The notes: a model not told the origin generated them from the letters alone. A stretch of 34,455 bases of DNA from an uncultured Lachnospiraceae bacterium (GCA_910586605.1 CAJUJR010000020.1:1-34455); one strand, 5' to 3'. Counted from the stretch's first letter, positions 8,469 to 18,381 are shown. Numbers and translations are program-made.

Positions 8469-9336
8469 TTTTTTAATGAAACCTAAGATTGACTTTGCCT
8501 TTAAGGAAATCATGACAGATGAAAAAGCACGGATAGGGTTTTTATCTGCCATCCTAAAACTTAACCCAAACGATATGAAAGAAACACTGCTTTTGAAGAC
8601 AGAGCTACAGAAAAACCACGAAGATGAAAAACTGGGCATTCTGGACGTAAAGGTACTTTTAAACAATAATACCGAAATTGATATTGAAGTCCAGTTGTCA
8701 AAATTAGAGGTTTGGACAGACCGTGCCCTGTTCTATCTTTCTAAAATGTATGCAGAACAAATTGAACAAGGCCAAAAATATGATGTATTCAAAAAATGTG
8801 TCAGTATCAGCATCCTTGACTTTACACTATTTAAAAAAGAACCTGACTTTTACTCATGTTTCCATATTATGGAGGACACCCATCATTTTATCTATACAGA
8901 CAAAATGGAATTCCATGTCCTGGAACTGCCAAAGCTCCCAAAAGAACTGAAAGACAGCAGCGACAATATTTTGCTCTGGGCAAAGTTTATCAATGCTGAA
9001 CGGAAGGAGGAGTTTGAGATGATTGCTACAAAAGACCCTTATATTGCAAGCGCCTACCAAAAACTGCAGATTATAAGCCAGGATAAACAGAAACGGTTAG
9101 AATACGAAGCCCGTGAAAAAGCAATCCGCGACTATAATCAATATATGTACGAAGCAAACCAACGCGGCATTGAAATTGGCGAGAAACGCGGCATCGAAAT
9201 TGGCGAGAAACGCGGCATCGAACGTATTAATAAACTAAATACGCTATTAGTTTCTGAGAAACGTTTTGATGATTTAACCCTTTCTTCCAACAATCCTGAA
9301 TACCAACAGAAGTTATTAGAAGAATATGGTATTTAA
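8461..9336 (+). CDS. Rpn family / PD-(D/E)XK nuclease-type transposase-like protein
   Basis: A 291-aa protein of the PDDEXK_2 (Rpn/YhgA-like) type. The N-terminus has the family pattern KPKIDFAFKEIMTDE, and the nuclease core has LDVKVLL followed by EIDIEVQ, giving the D...E-x-Q active-site signature, then WTDRALFYLSKMY. Relatives are DNA endonucleases linked to RecA-independent recombination and are often multicopy. The C-terminus carries RGIEIGEK repeated about 2.5 times (24-bp units at 9163-9222), typical of copy-number variation in this family. A TTG at 8416 would open the frame earlier but lies inside the leader hairpin, so I chose the ATG at 8461 with a weak GGTG ribosome site. Weak initiation plus the overlapping leader ORF suggests coupled translation. 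Confidence 0.85.
   Translation: MNDFLMKPKIDFAFKEIMTDEKARIGFLSAILKLNPNDMKETLLLKTELQKNHEDEKLGILDVKVLLNNNTEIDIEVQLSKLEVWTDRALFYLSKMYAEQIEQGQKYDVFKKCVSISILDFTLFKKEPDFYSCFHIMEDTHHFIYTDKMEFHVLELPKLPKELKDSSDNILLWAKFINAERKEEFEMIATKDPYIASAYQKLQIISQDKQKRLEYEAREKAIRDYNQYMYEANQRGIEIGEKRGIEIGEKRGIERINKLNTLLVSEKRFDDLTLSSNNPEYQQKLLEEYGI
9163..9222 (+). repeat. 24-bp in-frame tandem repeat (RGIEIGEK)
   Basis: The two full units at 9163-9186 and 9187-9210 differ at one base; a 12-bp partial unit follows at 9211-9222. The repeat is in frame and likely to vary in number by slippage or recombination. Confidence 0.9.
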
Positions 9337-9341
9337 CTACC

Positions 9342-9373
9342 CCAACACCCCGTTGCTTGCAGCGGGGTGTTGG
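9342..9373. terminator. Hairpin between convergent genes
   Basis: CCAACACCCCG (9342-9352) and CGGGGTGTTGG (9363-9373) form a perfect 11-bp stem with a 10-base loop, placed between the Rpn stop and the convergent surface-protein stop. No T-run follows on either strand, so it may be a weak bidirectional terminator or an mRNA 3'-end stabiliser. Confidence 0.55.
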
Positions 9374-9381
9374 CATGGTAC

Positions 9382-12300
9382 TTACACAATCAGTTTTACT
9401 GGGTCAATTATAAATAACGCTTTTTTTGACATTCCTTTTGTTATAAAAATCTTAGAATATAATTTCCATTTCGTTTTATCTGTCTTAACCCGTAGATTTA
9501 CAGCCCCTTTGCCAAAAGCATTGTTTCCTACACTTTTAGCATTCAGCTTTTTTGTTTTAACAAGTATGTACCGAAGATTTTTACATTGATAAAATGCCCT
9601 GCTTCCTATCTTTGCTACCTTGGACGGTATCGTGATAAATGTCAGTGCAGTACACTTATTAAATGCATCTGCCTCTATAGAGGACACATTTTCCCCAAGT
9701 GCCACATCCGTAAGTTTTGTGCATCCTGAAAATGCCTGTTTACCAATTTTCCTGACATTTATTCCGGTTCTTACTGTTTTAAGTTTCTTATTATTTTTAA
9801 ACGCACCTTTTCCAACAGAAGTTATCTTATATGTTTTTCCTTGCATCTTTACTGAAGCCGGAATAGAAACACTAACCAGGTTCTTTTTCGTACTTTTTAT
9901 ATATTCTGCTGTCCTATTTTTCCCTGTCCCTGTTATCTTGTATACTGCTTTTGTCTTTTTATCCGTAACTTTAGAACCTTTCTTTAGCTTTATTGTTGAA
10001 TTGTTTTCCTTATCCTTTTCTGTATCAGGGCGTACAGACGGTTCTGGCGTTTCATAAGGCTTTGCCGTTGGTGTTTCTTCCGGTTCTAAGGATGGTTCTG
10101 GTGTTTCCTTGATAACAGGAGGTAATGTTTCTGCCGGGACAGCCGTTGGTGTTTCTGTCGGGCTCACAGTTGGCTTTGCTGTTGGCGCCACCGTTGGCGT
10201 AGGACTTGGTTTTGCTGTTGGTGTAGGGCTTGGTGTCACTGTCGGCGAAGGGCTTGGCGCTTCTGTCGGCACAGATTCCGCCGGCACATTTATTTGCCCA
10301 AGAAGCAATGGGTGAACCTGGTACATTGTACATGCCTTCCCATCTGATACATACCAGCGGACGATCCCATCCGAACAATGGATTGGCTGGCAGTCTGACA
10401 AACGGCAATTTGTCCTGACAACCTCTGATGTTGCATTCCCTGCTCCATCCAGTGTCACCATTGCTGTACGCACTGTCACATCTCCAGTATTCTTCTCTTC
10501 CCAGAGCGCCAAAAACTGCTCATCACTTATCTTAACTAGCTGTGGCGTCCTGACAGTAATTTTACTGCCTTTTGTATAATCTGTTAACCATTTCAGGGAA
10601 TTTCCGTCAAGATTCTTCCCTGTCACAGATACAAACACATTCCTCATATCGGAATCACTGCTGTCACGCCCAAAATCAACACTATTCCCTACGATAAGGC
10701 AATTATCCGCAGATAACTCAAACCCTCCAACAGACGCGCCTGTTTTATTATAATGGCTGCCTGTAACACGGTTCAGCGGAATCGGAATAGTATATCCGAC
10801 TTTTGTAATATCCCCATCTGACTTGCAGGCAGTAATGCTAATTCCCCTTGGGTTCGCATCACCATGGTCTACGCGGTATACCATTTTCCCATCCGTCTGG
10901 ACAAACTGGTTAAACGAATGGCTTACATAGCCTGCCTGTGCTATATTCATCACATCATAATAGCTCTGTTCCTCAGACATGCTTTCCTCATTCACCACAA
11001 AGGTCATATTGGCTTGGTGATGAAGTCCGTCACCAGACAGATACATTTCATGGCACGTATGGATATATAATTTACCATTTCCCTCTGTCATCCTAAGGCT
11101 TCCCGCATCAAAGGGAATATATGTATTGCATCCTTTCCACGACAAAGCGGAAAGTCGTTCCCATGATTTACTATACTTTACAGCGCGCATAACTTCCACA
11201 TCATCACTGTCAGTAAGGTTTCTGCTGCCAAATACAACATAATTATATTTTTCCCCCGCATAAAAACCGCCAAACAATTCCAGCTCAGCAGGAAGCGAAG
11301 CACGCCCTATAACGCTTCCTGAATCTTTTGCATAAGTTTCCAGCAAAAGAGCCTTGTCAGTATATTCTATCCTTGTAAGCGTACCATCTGCATTTTCCGC
11401 AAGATAGGAATTCATAACACTGCTCCAAACCGTATAATTATTCGCTGACGCATTGTCTGTCACCTCTCCTGAAAGGCGGAGCGCATTTTTTGAGGGGTTC
11501 TTTATTCCCTGGTTTGGAACGACTGTCAGTTCCATGCTTGCAGACACGCCGGAATTTGTCTTTACGGTAATAACGGCTGTCCCCTCTTTACATGCCGTCA
11601 CCTTCCCATCACAGCTTACGCTTGCAACTTTAGAATCTGTTGTAGACCAGGTATATGTTTCCCCTAACGCACCGTCACTTTCCACATCACACACCATGCT
11701 CTCACCCACCTTAAGCACATTTTGCTGGTTTGTAATCGTAATCTTACCTGCCTTTTTCCATAAGAATTTCTCTATATAGAACCTGTCACCCTCACGCTCA
11801 ATGGCAACTATATAATCCCCATAGCGCACCAGGGAAAAAATTGGATGTGACGCAGTAACCTTTGTTACCACTTCCTTCGTCTGCAAATTATATTCTGCCA
11901 TGGACGTTCCCTCTACATAGGAAACCAAACTGTCTGTTTCCGGCATATAAACAGTACGCGTGCCTACTGCAGCAGTCCTGTCAAACCGGTCCTCCTCGTC
12001 CAGATTATTCCTGCCAATCTCCAACAAGGCATTGTCCACATTTGGAACCAGGGAAAAATCTACCGTCTGCCCCTCCGAAGAAGGCGTATACTTTTGGGAA
12101 TCAAATACATACAATGTAGAATACAGCCCGGAATCTGCCAGAATATACCTGCCATCTGCCACCTCAAGCTGGCGTGCCCTGTCTGAATAATATCTCTGCC
12201 CAAGCATAACATTATAATCTGTATCAATCGTAATCTTCCCATCTGATACATTTCCTACCCGCAGCACATTCATATCATGGTCATAACCCCAGTAAACCCA

Positions 12301-12927
12301 ATTTGCATAGCTTTCCACATAAAAATTACCATTTGTATTATCAAAGCCTGCAATATTAAATATCCTATAACCTGTCGCTGCCTGGCTAAGCACATTACCG
12401 TCACTTCCAAGCAGATAAATATAATCGCTGTCACTTGTATATATCCTGCCTTTTGCGTCCACGCCTACCGTATTGCAGAACTCAGTAGGCGCAGGGATTG
12501 TCTTATGCACAGACTGCCCTGTTAAATCGTAGCATTGAATCTCCGGCATATTTTCTCCCCGGTTAGAACGGACAAGCACATATAAAACATTCCCGGCAAC
12601 ATAACATGCCTCTGCACCCATCCTGCCGCTGGTCACAGTATGTTCAAAAGTGTGGACTAACGTACTCTTTTTTGTATCCATGTCATATAAAGATAAGACA
12701 TTATTATTTAAAAAATATATACCATTTCTTTCCTCACATGGTATCTGCAGACAGATATCCTCTGTGTACTGATAATCCAATATATCCGCAGGCAGCTCAT
12801 CTGCCGCTGCCTCCGCTGCTATTGCCTCCTGTTTTACATTCCCTATATGAATCCCTGACAAAAGCATAGCGAATGACAAAACCATCGCTATCAATGCCCT
12901 TCTTGTTTTTTTCCTTACCTGCTTCAT
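9382..12927 (-). CDS. Secreted BspA-like surface protein with propeller-like region, BIG2 domain, PT linker and LRR_5 C-terminus
   Basis: An 1,181-aa exported protein. The signal peptide ends near AIAA (residues 1-39). Residues of about 50-390 look like a beta-propeller built of short repeated strands. A bacterial Ig-like BIG2 domain follows (about 395-475: LKVGESM, WSTTDSKVASV, GKVTACKEGTAVITV). A second propeller-like region extends to about 880, then a Pro/Thr-rich spacer (plus-strand 10030-10290), then a leucine-rich LRR_5/BspA module (IGKQAFSGC, IEADAFNKC, IGSRAFYQC). There is no LPXTG motif. The ATG at 12927 has GAAGGTG upstream. It starts 18 bp after the 1,811-aa protein's stop and shares a near-duplicate C-terminal module with it. 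It probably acts at the cell surface in binding; the ligand is unknown. Confidence 0.8.
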   Translation of the reverse strand: MKQVRKKTRRALIAMVLSFAMLLSGIHIGNVKQEAIAAEAAADELPADILDYQYTEDICLQIPCEERNGIYFLNNNVLSLYDMDTKKSTLVHTFEHTVTSGRMGAEACYVAGNVLYVLVRSNRGENMPEIQCYDLTGQSVHKTIPAPTEFCNTVGVDAKGRIYTSDSDYIYLLGSDGNVLSQAATGYRIFNIAGFDNTNGNFYVESYANWVYWGYDHDMNVLRVGNVSDGKITIDTDYNVMLGQRYYSDRARQLEVADGRYILADSGLYSTLYVFDSQKYTPSSEGQTVDFSLVPNVDNALLEIGRNNLDEEDRFDRTAAVGTRTVYMPETDSLVSYVEGTSMAEYNLQTKEVVTKVTASHPIFSLVRYGDYIVAIEREGDRFYIEKFLWKKAGKITITNQQNVLKVGESMVCDVESDGALGETYTWSTTDSKVASVSCDGKVTACKEGTAVITVKTNSGVSASMELTVVPNQGIKNPSKNALRLSGEVTDNASANNYTVWSSVMNSYLAENADGTLTRIEYTDKALLLETYAKDSGSVIGRASLPAELELFGGFYAGEKYNYVVFGSRNLTDSDDVEVMRAVKYSKSWERLSALSWKGCNTYIPFDAGSLRMTEGNGKLYIHTCHEMYLSGDGLHHQANMTFVVNEESMSEEQSYYDVMNIAQAGYVSHSFNQFVQTDGKMVYRVDHGDANPRGISITACKSDGDITKVGYTIPIPLNRVTGSHYNKTGASVGGFELSADNCLIVGNSVDFGRDSSDSDMRNVFVSVTGKNLDGNSLKWLTDYTKGSKITVRTPQLVKISDEQFLALWEEKNTGDVTVRTAMVTLDGAGNATSEVVRTNCRLSDCQPIHCSDGIVRWYVSDGKACTMYQVHPLLLGQINVPAESVPTEAPSPSPTVTPSPTPTAKPSPTPTVAPTAKPTVSPTETPTAVPAETLPPVIKETPEPSLEPEETPTAKPYETPEPSVRPDTEKDKENNSTIKLKKGSKVTDKKTKAVYKITGTGKNRTAEYIKSTKKNLVSVSIPASVKMQGKTYKITSVGKGAFKNNKKLKTVRTGINVRKIGKQAFSGCTKLTDVALGENVSSIEADAFNKCTALTFITIPSKVAKIGSRAFYQCKNLRYILVKTKKLNAKSVGNNAFGKGAVNLRVKTDKTKWKLYSKIFITKGMSKKALFIIDPVKLIV
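9385..9990 (-). repeat. Duplicated C-terminal LRR module, copy 1 (with 12949-13560)
   Basis: The last 200 or so codons of this gene and of its upstream neighbour are paralogous at protein and nucleotide level, from GSKVTDKKTKAVYKITGTG through AFYQC to the terminal IDPVKL. The nucleotide likeness is strong enough to permit recombination between the two genes. Confidence 0.85.
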
Positions 12928-12945
12928 GGTAGCACCTTCTTTCTG

Positions 12946-15900
12946 TTATATCACTAATTTTACCGGGTCAATTACAAACAGTGCTTTTCCCGACATTCCC
13001 CTTAATATAAATACATTTGAATACCGTTCCCATATCTTTTTATCTGTCTTCACCCGTGGCGAACCATAACCACTGCCAAAAGCATTTTTACCAATATTCC
13101 CAAGCGTTAGCTTATTTGTCTTAACCATAAAATAGCGCAATTTCCTGCATTGATAAAATGCTTTCGTGCCAATTTTATTCACCCTAGACGGAATTGTAAT
13201 AATCGTCAATGCAATACATTTATTAAATGCATTTGCCCCTATGGCAGTCACATTCTTGCCTAAAGATACGTTTGTAAGCTTTGTACACCCGTAAAATGCC
13301 TGTTGGCCGATTTTCTTTACGTTTTTCCCAAGTTTTACTGTTTGTAGTTTTATATTATTTTTAAATGATGCTTTTCCAACAGAAGTTACTTTATAGTTCC
13401 TGCCTCCTAGCTTTACCAAAGCCGGAACAGAAACACTAGACGGATTTTTTCTGGTACTCTTTGTATATTCTGCTGTCCTGTTTTTCCCAGTTCCTGTAAT
13501 CTTGTAAACTGCTTTTGTCTTTTTATCCGTAACCTTCGAACCTTTCTTTATCTTCTTTGCAGAATTGGTTTTGTCCTCATCCTTTGTACCCGGACGAGCG
13601 GAAGGCTTTGGTTTAGCCGTCGGTTTTATGGTAGCTTTTGGTGTCTCTGTTGGTTTCAGGGTTGGTTCCGGTGTTTCTGTAAAAACAGGAGTTGGTGTTA
13701 TCGTTGGTACTGTAGTTGGCACAGTGGTTGGTATCACTGTTGGGCTGACTGTCGGCACTGGTGACAAAGTTGGTACAACAGACGGACTTGCCGTCGGCGT
13801 CACAACCGGGGTATTCGGCCCGGAAGGCACATTCGGATAGTTCGGACGGACAGGCGGCTTTGAAGTTGGAGTTGGAGTAACTATAGGTGTTGGAGTAGTA
13901 TCCTCTGAATCTTTCTTGATTTGCTTTACTCCAATCAAATCAAAATTATTTCCTGTAGAGCGCTCTGATTTTTTAGAAACTGCTACAAAATATAAACTAT
14001 CAACCCCATCCAAATCTGTGCCGGATTTTCCATTCCACAGATAAGTAATATTAGTTACTTCCCCTCTTGACAAAGTCCCCAGATCTAAACTGTCTATTAT
14101 TTCACCGTCTACTGTATTCTTATGTACTTCCAAAGTCCCCTCTGTATCAACACCGCTTTCATTCGCTACCTGTATATCTACCAAATGAGTATCATCATAT
14201 TCATTATCTGTAAGGTTTAATGCCAGTTCTGTATATCCAATTTCCATAGGATATACATCATTCCCTGCATTATCGTCTCCACTTACCTCTGTTGCCACAT
14301 CAACCGTACCAAATTCTAAATTTCCTGGTACTGTATAATCCGCCGTTACAACCTTGCTTTCCCCAGGCGCTAACTTATCTGAAAATTTTGTTTTTGTACC
14401 GTCGATATTGACAAGAAATCCATTAACGTTCTTTGTCCCATTATTTTTTACTTCGACTTTGACAGGCGCAGCCTTGCCCGGAATCAACTCTGTTTCATCC
14501 GCATATGCACTCTCTACAGACAAATCCACTGTACCCGCCTTATGATAGAAACATAAATCTGTACTGTTATCGTCTGCTCTTTTGTATACCACTTCCAGAT
14601 TCCCATTTGAGTCAATTCTCCCCTCCGGGGCATAGATACTGGCAGCTACGTCCGAAAGCTGAATTGTTTTGCTCCAAGTTTTACTGTCCTTATCATAAAC
14701 AATGCCTTCTAACTGCTTTTTATCCTTATCATCCATCGCCGTCCAAATCATTGCCATCTGGCCGTTTTCTCCCGGAAGAATATGAAAATCATCCGTAATT
14801 GCACTGGAATCGTCCTCATAGATTACTTTTTCCTTCCCGGAAGCATCCTGCATTACCAGCTTGCCATCTTGATACCAGAAACATAATATATCATTGCCAG
14901 CCGTAATAAACTGTGGATTAGAATCCATCACTTCATTGTCTGTTGCAACTCCATTTACAACAACCTCCCTGTCATTAATTGATGATGTATCGGCATCCTT
15001 ATCAACTGTATACGCAAACTGATATGTCCCATCAAATGCCGTACTCAATGAAGTAATCAATCCCACATCTGTAAGATAACTATGTTTTTCTACTTTGCTT
15101 CCGTCAATAACAGAATATGCAATATTATTTTTTCCAGTTGTCAATAAGAAATCACCTTCTGTATTCTGAATATAGGCAACATATGGTTTTCCTGCCCCGT
15201 CCACTCCAATCTCTGGCGCTGCGGCCATCCATGCAGTATCACTTACAGTAATCGCATTTCCAAAACCGCTGCCCTTTGCCCATGTACTCATAGCGATTGT
15301 ACTGGCTTTTGCCACATCTTCCAGGGCGGCATTATCGGAAAACTCCTTTGAAATATTCTGCCATGCAACATAAATCTTCTCTCCATCCGCAATGACAGAC
15401 GGGGCAAAATCTGCTGTGCCATCATCGTCAACTGCCTGTGGTGCAGACCAATTCCCTTTCACATTGTTATAAACAGAGTAAACCAACTTAGAACCATTTA
15501 TCGTTGAACGGTTCGTATCATCCTCCAACCAGAAAAGCATCTTAGTATCGCCTGCCTGAACCAGTTTTGTTTCCGTATTTTCGTACACCCCTGTGTCAAG
15601 AACAGTCTCCCCCATGTCAGAACCTGTCCCCTTCTTTAAAGAAAACTTTTGAGACTGGCGGCTTCCAATCCATTTACTTTTTACCGAACTATCCCTTTCT
15701 GTTAATTCAAAATCTGACATTTGAACCTTTTTAGACGATTTCTTTTTATTACTATCCCCTGGCAAAAGATTCCATTCCTTTTCTGCAATCGTCAAAGAAT
15801 GTTCAAACATCAGCAATTTCACCTTTAAAGCCATTTTAGCCTTTAAATCCATAGAATCACTATCTTTATGAAACACTTTTGTTTTTATCGTCATAGTACC

Positions 15901-18381
15901 CGAACCTTCAACGCCAACCGAAGCAACCGCTTCAACACCAACACCGCCTTCTGCCTTTAAATGAGGTTCTAGTGTAAGTGTCAGGTCACAATTTTTTGTA
16001 TCCCATAATTTCTTTGTATAATTATAGCTAAACTTCCCATCTGCAGAACCATCTGCCCCAAAGGTGATTTTAGCATAAACAGGAACCACCCCTACTATAT
16101 ACTGCGTCTGTACGCTTAAATCAACTGTCGAAGTCAATTTAATCTGCCCGCCCAGAATGGTTTCACCAGAATCATTCAGTGCACCCTCTAAATAACCGAC
16201 AACTTTGACATTTGCTGAAATCCCAAACCCATAATTCATTTTCAAGTCCTGTATTTTATCATTCCACTCTGATAAATTCATATCTTTCTTATTGTCACTA
16301 CAGAACTTTTTCCATTCACTCCAAGAATCATTTGAAAAGTCACTGCCCTTTACCGGCTTTCCGCCAATAGAAATGCGTACCTTATTCTTTTCAATGGATA
16401 CTCCCATCTGTACCTTTTTGATGTCCAGTTTAAAATCAGCCCCCGCCATTAATGCCACATCACTGCCTAAAGTGCCTGTGGAATCTGTTTCTAACAAATC
16501 AACCGTATCACCGTCAGAAGGCGCAGATGAATTTCCCTTGATTACCAATGCCGTTTTTTCTTCTGAAACCGTTCCATCTTCTGCTGTAATCTTTGCATAA
16601 ATATCCATATTCGCATCAAATGCCTGCCCCATATCTAAAGAAAATATGCCATCCTTACTGGAATAGCTTTTCCCACCCTTTTGGTACAGTTCATAAGATT
16701 TCGGTTTTTTTCCATTCCAAACTGCACAAATACGGAATTTCGCATTTTGCTGCGTCTTTGATACCTCATATCTTGTTTCTGACAATAGTGCATCATACCA
16801 TCTTCCATAAGAAGTACAGCACATCATGGTAGAGATATATGGTTTTGCATCATCCCCTTCTTTCTTTTTCCGCAAAGACACACTCATATAATTGGAATTC
16901 CATAACAATTCTGCATCTTTATAATAAATATCCTTGTAGAAATAATAATCACGATAACCAGCTTTAGAAACAGAAATCTTTTCTGTTTTCATCGCTTCAT
17001 CAGACAAAGTATTCTTAATCACAGCCTTTCCGGCGGAATCCGTGACAGAAGAGCCAAAATCTTCCACAGAAACTTCTGCCCCTTCTACAGGTAAAAAAAT
17101 ATCACCATAATCATAAGCACAGATTGTTATATTATTTTTGCTGTCTTTGTCAAGCTGCAAACACCCATCAGAACCATAATTTCCTGATATATCTCCCCCA
17201 CTTTCCTCCACTGTCCCATCACTGCACACTGTCCCGGCATACGACCAGAGATTAGAGGATGCTGCGTCTGACGACGCAGTAAGATTCAAATTCAAAGCGG
17301 GGCGCATACCATCGTCATCATCGCTGACATAATGGTAGATCCGGTAAACCCAGCCGCCATAATACACACGTGTGGCAATACTACTAAGACCGCCCGGCGA
17401 GCGCAGCCACCACCAACAATTTCCCACATAATCGTCTGAAGTGCTAAAATATGTCCCCATCGCTTTTGCAAAAACACTTGATTTTGCCCTTCTTGCCTCG
17501 TCATCTGTACTGTAATCAGAAACAAAGCCATATTTCTTTGCTGTATCTGTATAAACCTCAGACTCTGACAGCAAAAACACCTTATCCTTTGTATCATTAC
17601 CACCATCCGTGCCATAGAAAAGGTTATCTTTGTTTTCTACAGCAGTTTCTTTAATGGCTGATTGTGCAGATGTGCCAAAAGCAGTATCAAGAAAATTATT
17701 GCTGCTATAATCCTGATTCTGTATATTTGCAGAAGCGCCATAGCCATTCAGCCAGCTCCGCATGGTACAGCCTTCCCATGTTACAGTTTCATAAACAGTA
17801 TGATACCGTTTATCATCTAATGCCTTATCTGCCAGAAGCATTGCCTCCGAACCATTGACGGACAAAACCCTCCACTTGATTGGCTGGTATTTAAAATAAT
17901 GGTAATCCGTTGCATTTTTCCAATTATAATATCCTGTAGATGTTGAATTATAAGTTGCATCTTCTTCCTTTATTCTCCGATATTTCGCACCATCTATTAC
18001 AATATCCCCCTGTCCGTCCCATGCTGTAGCTGACTGTAACTTTTGATACAAACCATCATCTTTAATCAAATCACCTTCCTGTATAAGGCTTTTAGATAGC
18101 GCTGCATATTCCTCACTGGCAGGTATTACCTCCGCCTGCGGGTAACTCCCAAACCAGATGCAGTCCCAGGTCACTTTCTGCCCTGCGTCCATACTGCTGT
18201 CTGGCACAATGCGTGGACTTGACAGTGTTTTTCCTTCTGCCTTTGCCTCTCCTTGCTGTGCAAAAGAACTGCCTGAAAATACAGTTATTGTTAAAGCGGC
18301 ACATAAAATACCGCTCAATAATCTTTTGCATTTATTCTTTCTTTTTGTTTTCTTTTGTAATTTGCTGCCTGATGTTTTCAT
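12946..18381 (-). CDS. Large secreted protein with DUF6273/C-type-lectin-like domain; putative DGR target
   Basis: An 1,811-aa exported protein. The frame is open to 18465, but the ATG at 18381 has AGAGGAAA upstream and starts a normal signal peptide (cleavage near SFAQQ). Domains in order: DUF6273 (about 50-365), opening with IWFGSYPQAEV and ending WWWLRSPGG...GMRPALNLNL (323-367); a carboxypeptidase-regulatory-like domain (VEGAEVSVEDF...); long beta-rich regions; a propeller-like region (about 960-1320); a CARDB-like domain; a PT-rich spacer; and the LRR_5 module shared with the next gene. DUF6273 resembles the C-type-lectin/FGE fold used by targets of diversity-generating retroelements. 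Residues between the conserved W-LRSPG and G-RPAL ends are mostly NNY-type codons, as adenine mutagenesis of AAY codons would leave. It overlaps the upstream RT gene by 50 bp. Confidence 0.8.
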   Translation of the reverse strand: MKTSGSKLQKKTKRKNKCKRLLSGILCAALTITVFSGSSFAQQGEAKAEGKTLSSPRIVPDSSMDAGQKVTWDCIWFGSYPQAEVIPASEEYAALSKSLIQEGDLIKDDGLYQKLQSATAWDGQGDIVIDGAKYRRIKEEDATYNSTSTGYYNWKNATDYHYFKYQPIKWRVLSVNGSEAMLLADKALDDKRYHTVYETVTWEGCTMRSWLNGYGASANIQNQDYSSNNFLDTAFGTSAQSAIKETAVENKDNLFYGTDGGNDTKDKVFLLSESEVYTDTAKKYGFVSDYSTDDEARRAKSSVFAKAMGTYFSTSDDYVGNCWWWLRSPGGLSSIATRVYYGGWVYRIYHYVSDDDDGMRPALNLNLTASSDAASSNLWSYAGTVCSDGTVEESGGDISGNYGSDGCLQLDKDSKNNITICAYDYGDIFLPVEGAEVSVEDFGSSVTDSAGKAVIKNTLSDEAMKTEKISVSKAGYRDYYFYKDIYYKDAELLWNSNYMSVSLRKKKEGDDAKPYISTMMCCTSYGRWYDALLSETRYEVSKTQQNAKFRICAVWNGKKPKSYELYQKGGKSYSSKDGIFSLDMGQAFDANMDIYAKITAEDGTVSEEKTALVIKGNSSAPSDGDTVDLLETDSTGTLGSDVALMAGADFKLDIKKVQMGVSIEKNKVRISIGGKPVKGSDFSNDSWSEWKKFCSDNKKDMNLSEWNDKIQDLKMNYGFGISANVKVVGYLEGALNDSGETILGGQIKLTSTVDLSVQTQYIVGVVPVYAKITFGADGSADGKFSYNYTKKLWDTKNCDLTLTLEPHLKAEGGVGVEAVASVGVEGSGTMTIKTKVFHKDSDSMDLKAKMALKVKLLMFEHSLTIAEKEWNLLPGDSNKKKSSKKVQMSDFELTERDSSVKSKWIGSRQSQKFSLKKGTGSDMGETVLDTGVYENTETKLVQAGDTKMLFWLEDDTNRSTINGSKLVYSVYNNVKGNWSAPQAVDDDGTADFAPSVIADGEKIYVAWQNISKEFSDNAALEDVAKASTIAMSTWAKGSGFGNAITVSDTAWMAAAPEIGVDGAGKPYVAYIQNTEGDFLLTTGKNNIAYSVIDGSKVEKHSYLTDVGLITSLSTAFDGTYQFAYTVDKDADTSSINDREVVVNGVATDNEVMDSNPQFITAGNDILCFWYQDGKLVMQDASGKEKVIYEDDSSAITDDFHILPGENGQMAMIWTAMDDKDKKQLEGIVYDKDSKTWSKTIQLSDVAASIYAPEGRIDSNGNLEVVYKRADDNSTDLCFYHKAGTVDLSVESAYADETELIPGKAAPVKVEVKNNGTKNVNGFLVNIDGTKTKFSDKLAPGESKVVTADYTVPGNLEFGTVDVATEVSGDDNAGNDVYPMEIGYTELALNLTDNEYDDTHLVDIQVANESGVDTEGTLEVHKNTVDGEIIDSLDLGTLSRGEVTNITYLWNGKSGTDLDGVDSLYFVAVSKKSERSTGNNFDLIGVKQIKKDSEDTTPTPIVTPTPTSKPPVRPNYPNVPSGPNTPVVTPTASPSVVPTLSPVPTVSPTVIPTTVPTTVPTITPTPVFTETPEPTLKPTETPKATIKPTAKPKPSARPGTKDEDKTNSAKKIKKGSKVTDKKTKAVYKITGTGKNRTAEYTKSTRKNPSSVSVPALVKLGGRNYKVTSVGKASFKNNIKLQTVKLGKNVKKIGQQAFYGCTKLTNVSLGKNVTAIGANAFNKCIALTIITIPSRVNKIGTKAFYQCRKLRYFMVKTNKLTLGNIGKNAFGSGYGSPRVKTDKKIWERYSNVFILRGMSGKALFVIDPVKLVI
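12949..13560 (-). repeat. Duplicated C-terminal LRR module, copy 2 (with 9385-9990)
   Basis: This is the paralogous partner of the module ending the downstream gene. The same KKGSKVTDKK opening, AF-x-x-C repeats and VIDPVKL end are seen. Together with the Pro/Thr spacer it forms an interchangeable tail on two different ectodomains. Confidence 0.85.
17262..17279 (-). other. Perfect hairpin just downstream of the putative variable repeat
   Basis: CTGCGTC-GTCA-GACGCAG on the minus strand has a 7-bp perfect stem and 4-base loop. It lies about 30 bases past the last candidate variable codon and just after the conserved GMRPAL end. Known DGRs have a short-stem, 4-base-loop DNA hairpin just downstream of the variable repeat that boosts retrohoming. 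The loop here is GTCA rather than the GRNA described for the phage system. Confidence 0.6.
17288..17415 (-). other. Candidate DGR variable repeat (VR) in the DUF6273 domain
   Basis: It codes residues 323-365, from WWWLRSP to GMRPAL. The ends are conserved DUF6273 sequence. The interior has codons such as GGT, CTT, AGT, ATT, CGT, TAT, TAC, ATC, CAT, AGC and GAT at positions that are often Asn, Tyr or Ser in relatives, with invariant-looking GCC (Ala), GTG, GTT and GTC (Val) between them. That pattern fits replacement of A in AAY codons. The matching template repeat was not found in this window. Confidence 0.5.

Noticed and set aside
9163..9222. Short direct repeats as a CRISPR
   Set aside because: Contiguous in-frame units without spacers; they encode a peptide repeat.
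10109..10315. Plus-strand ORF rich in Gly and Val opposite the PT spacer
   Set aside because: It is the reverse reading of Pro/Thr codon repeats in the minus-strand surface gene; no ribosome site. The same applies to 13565-13840.
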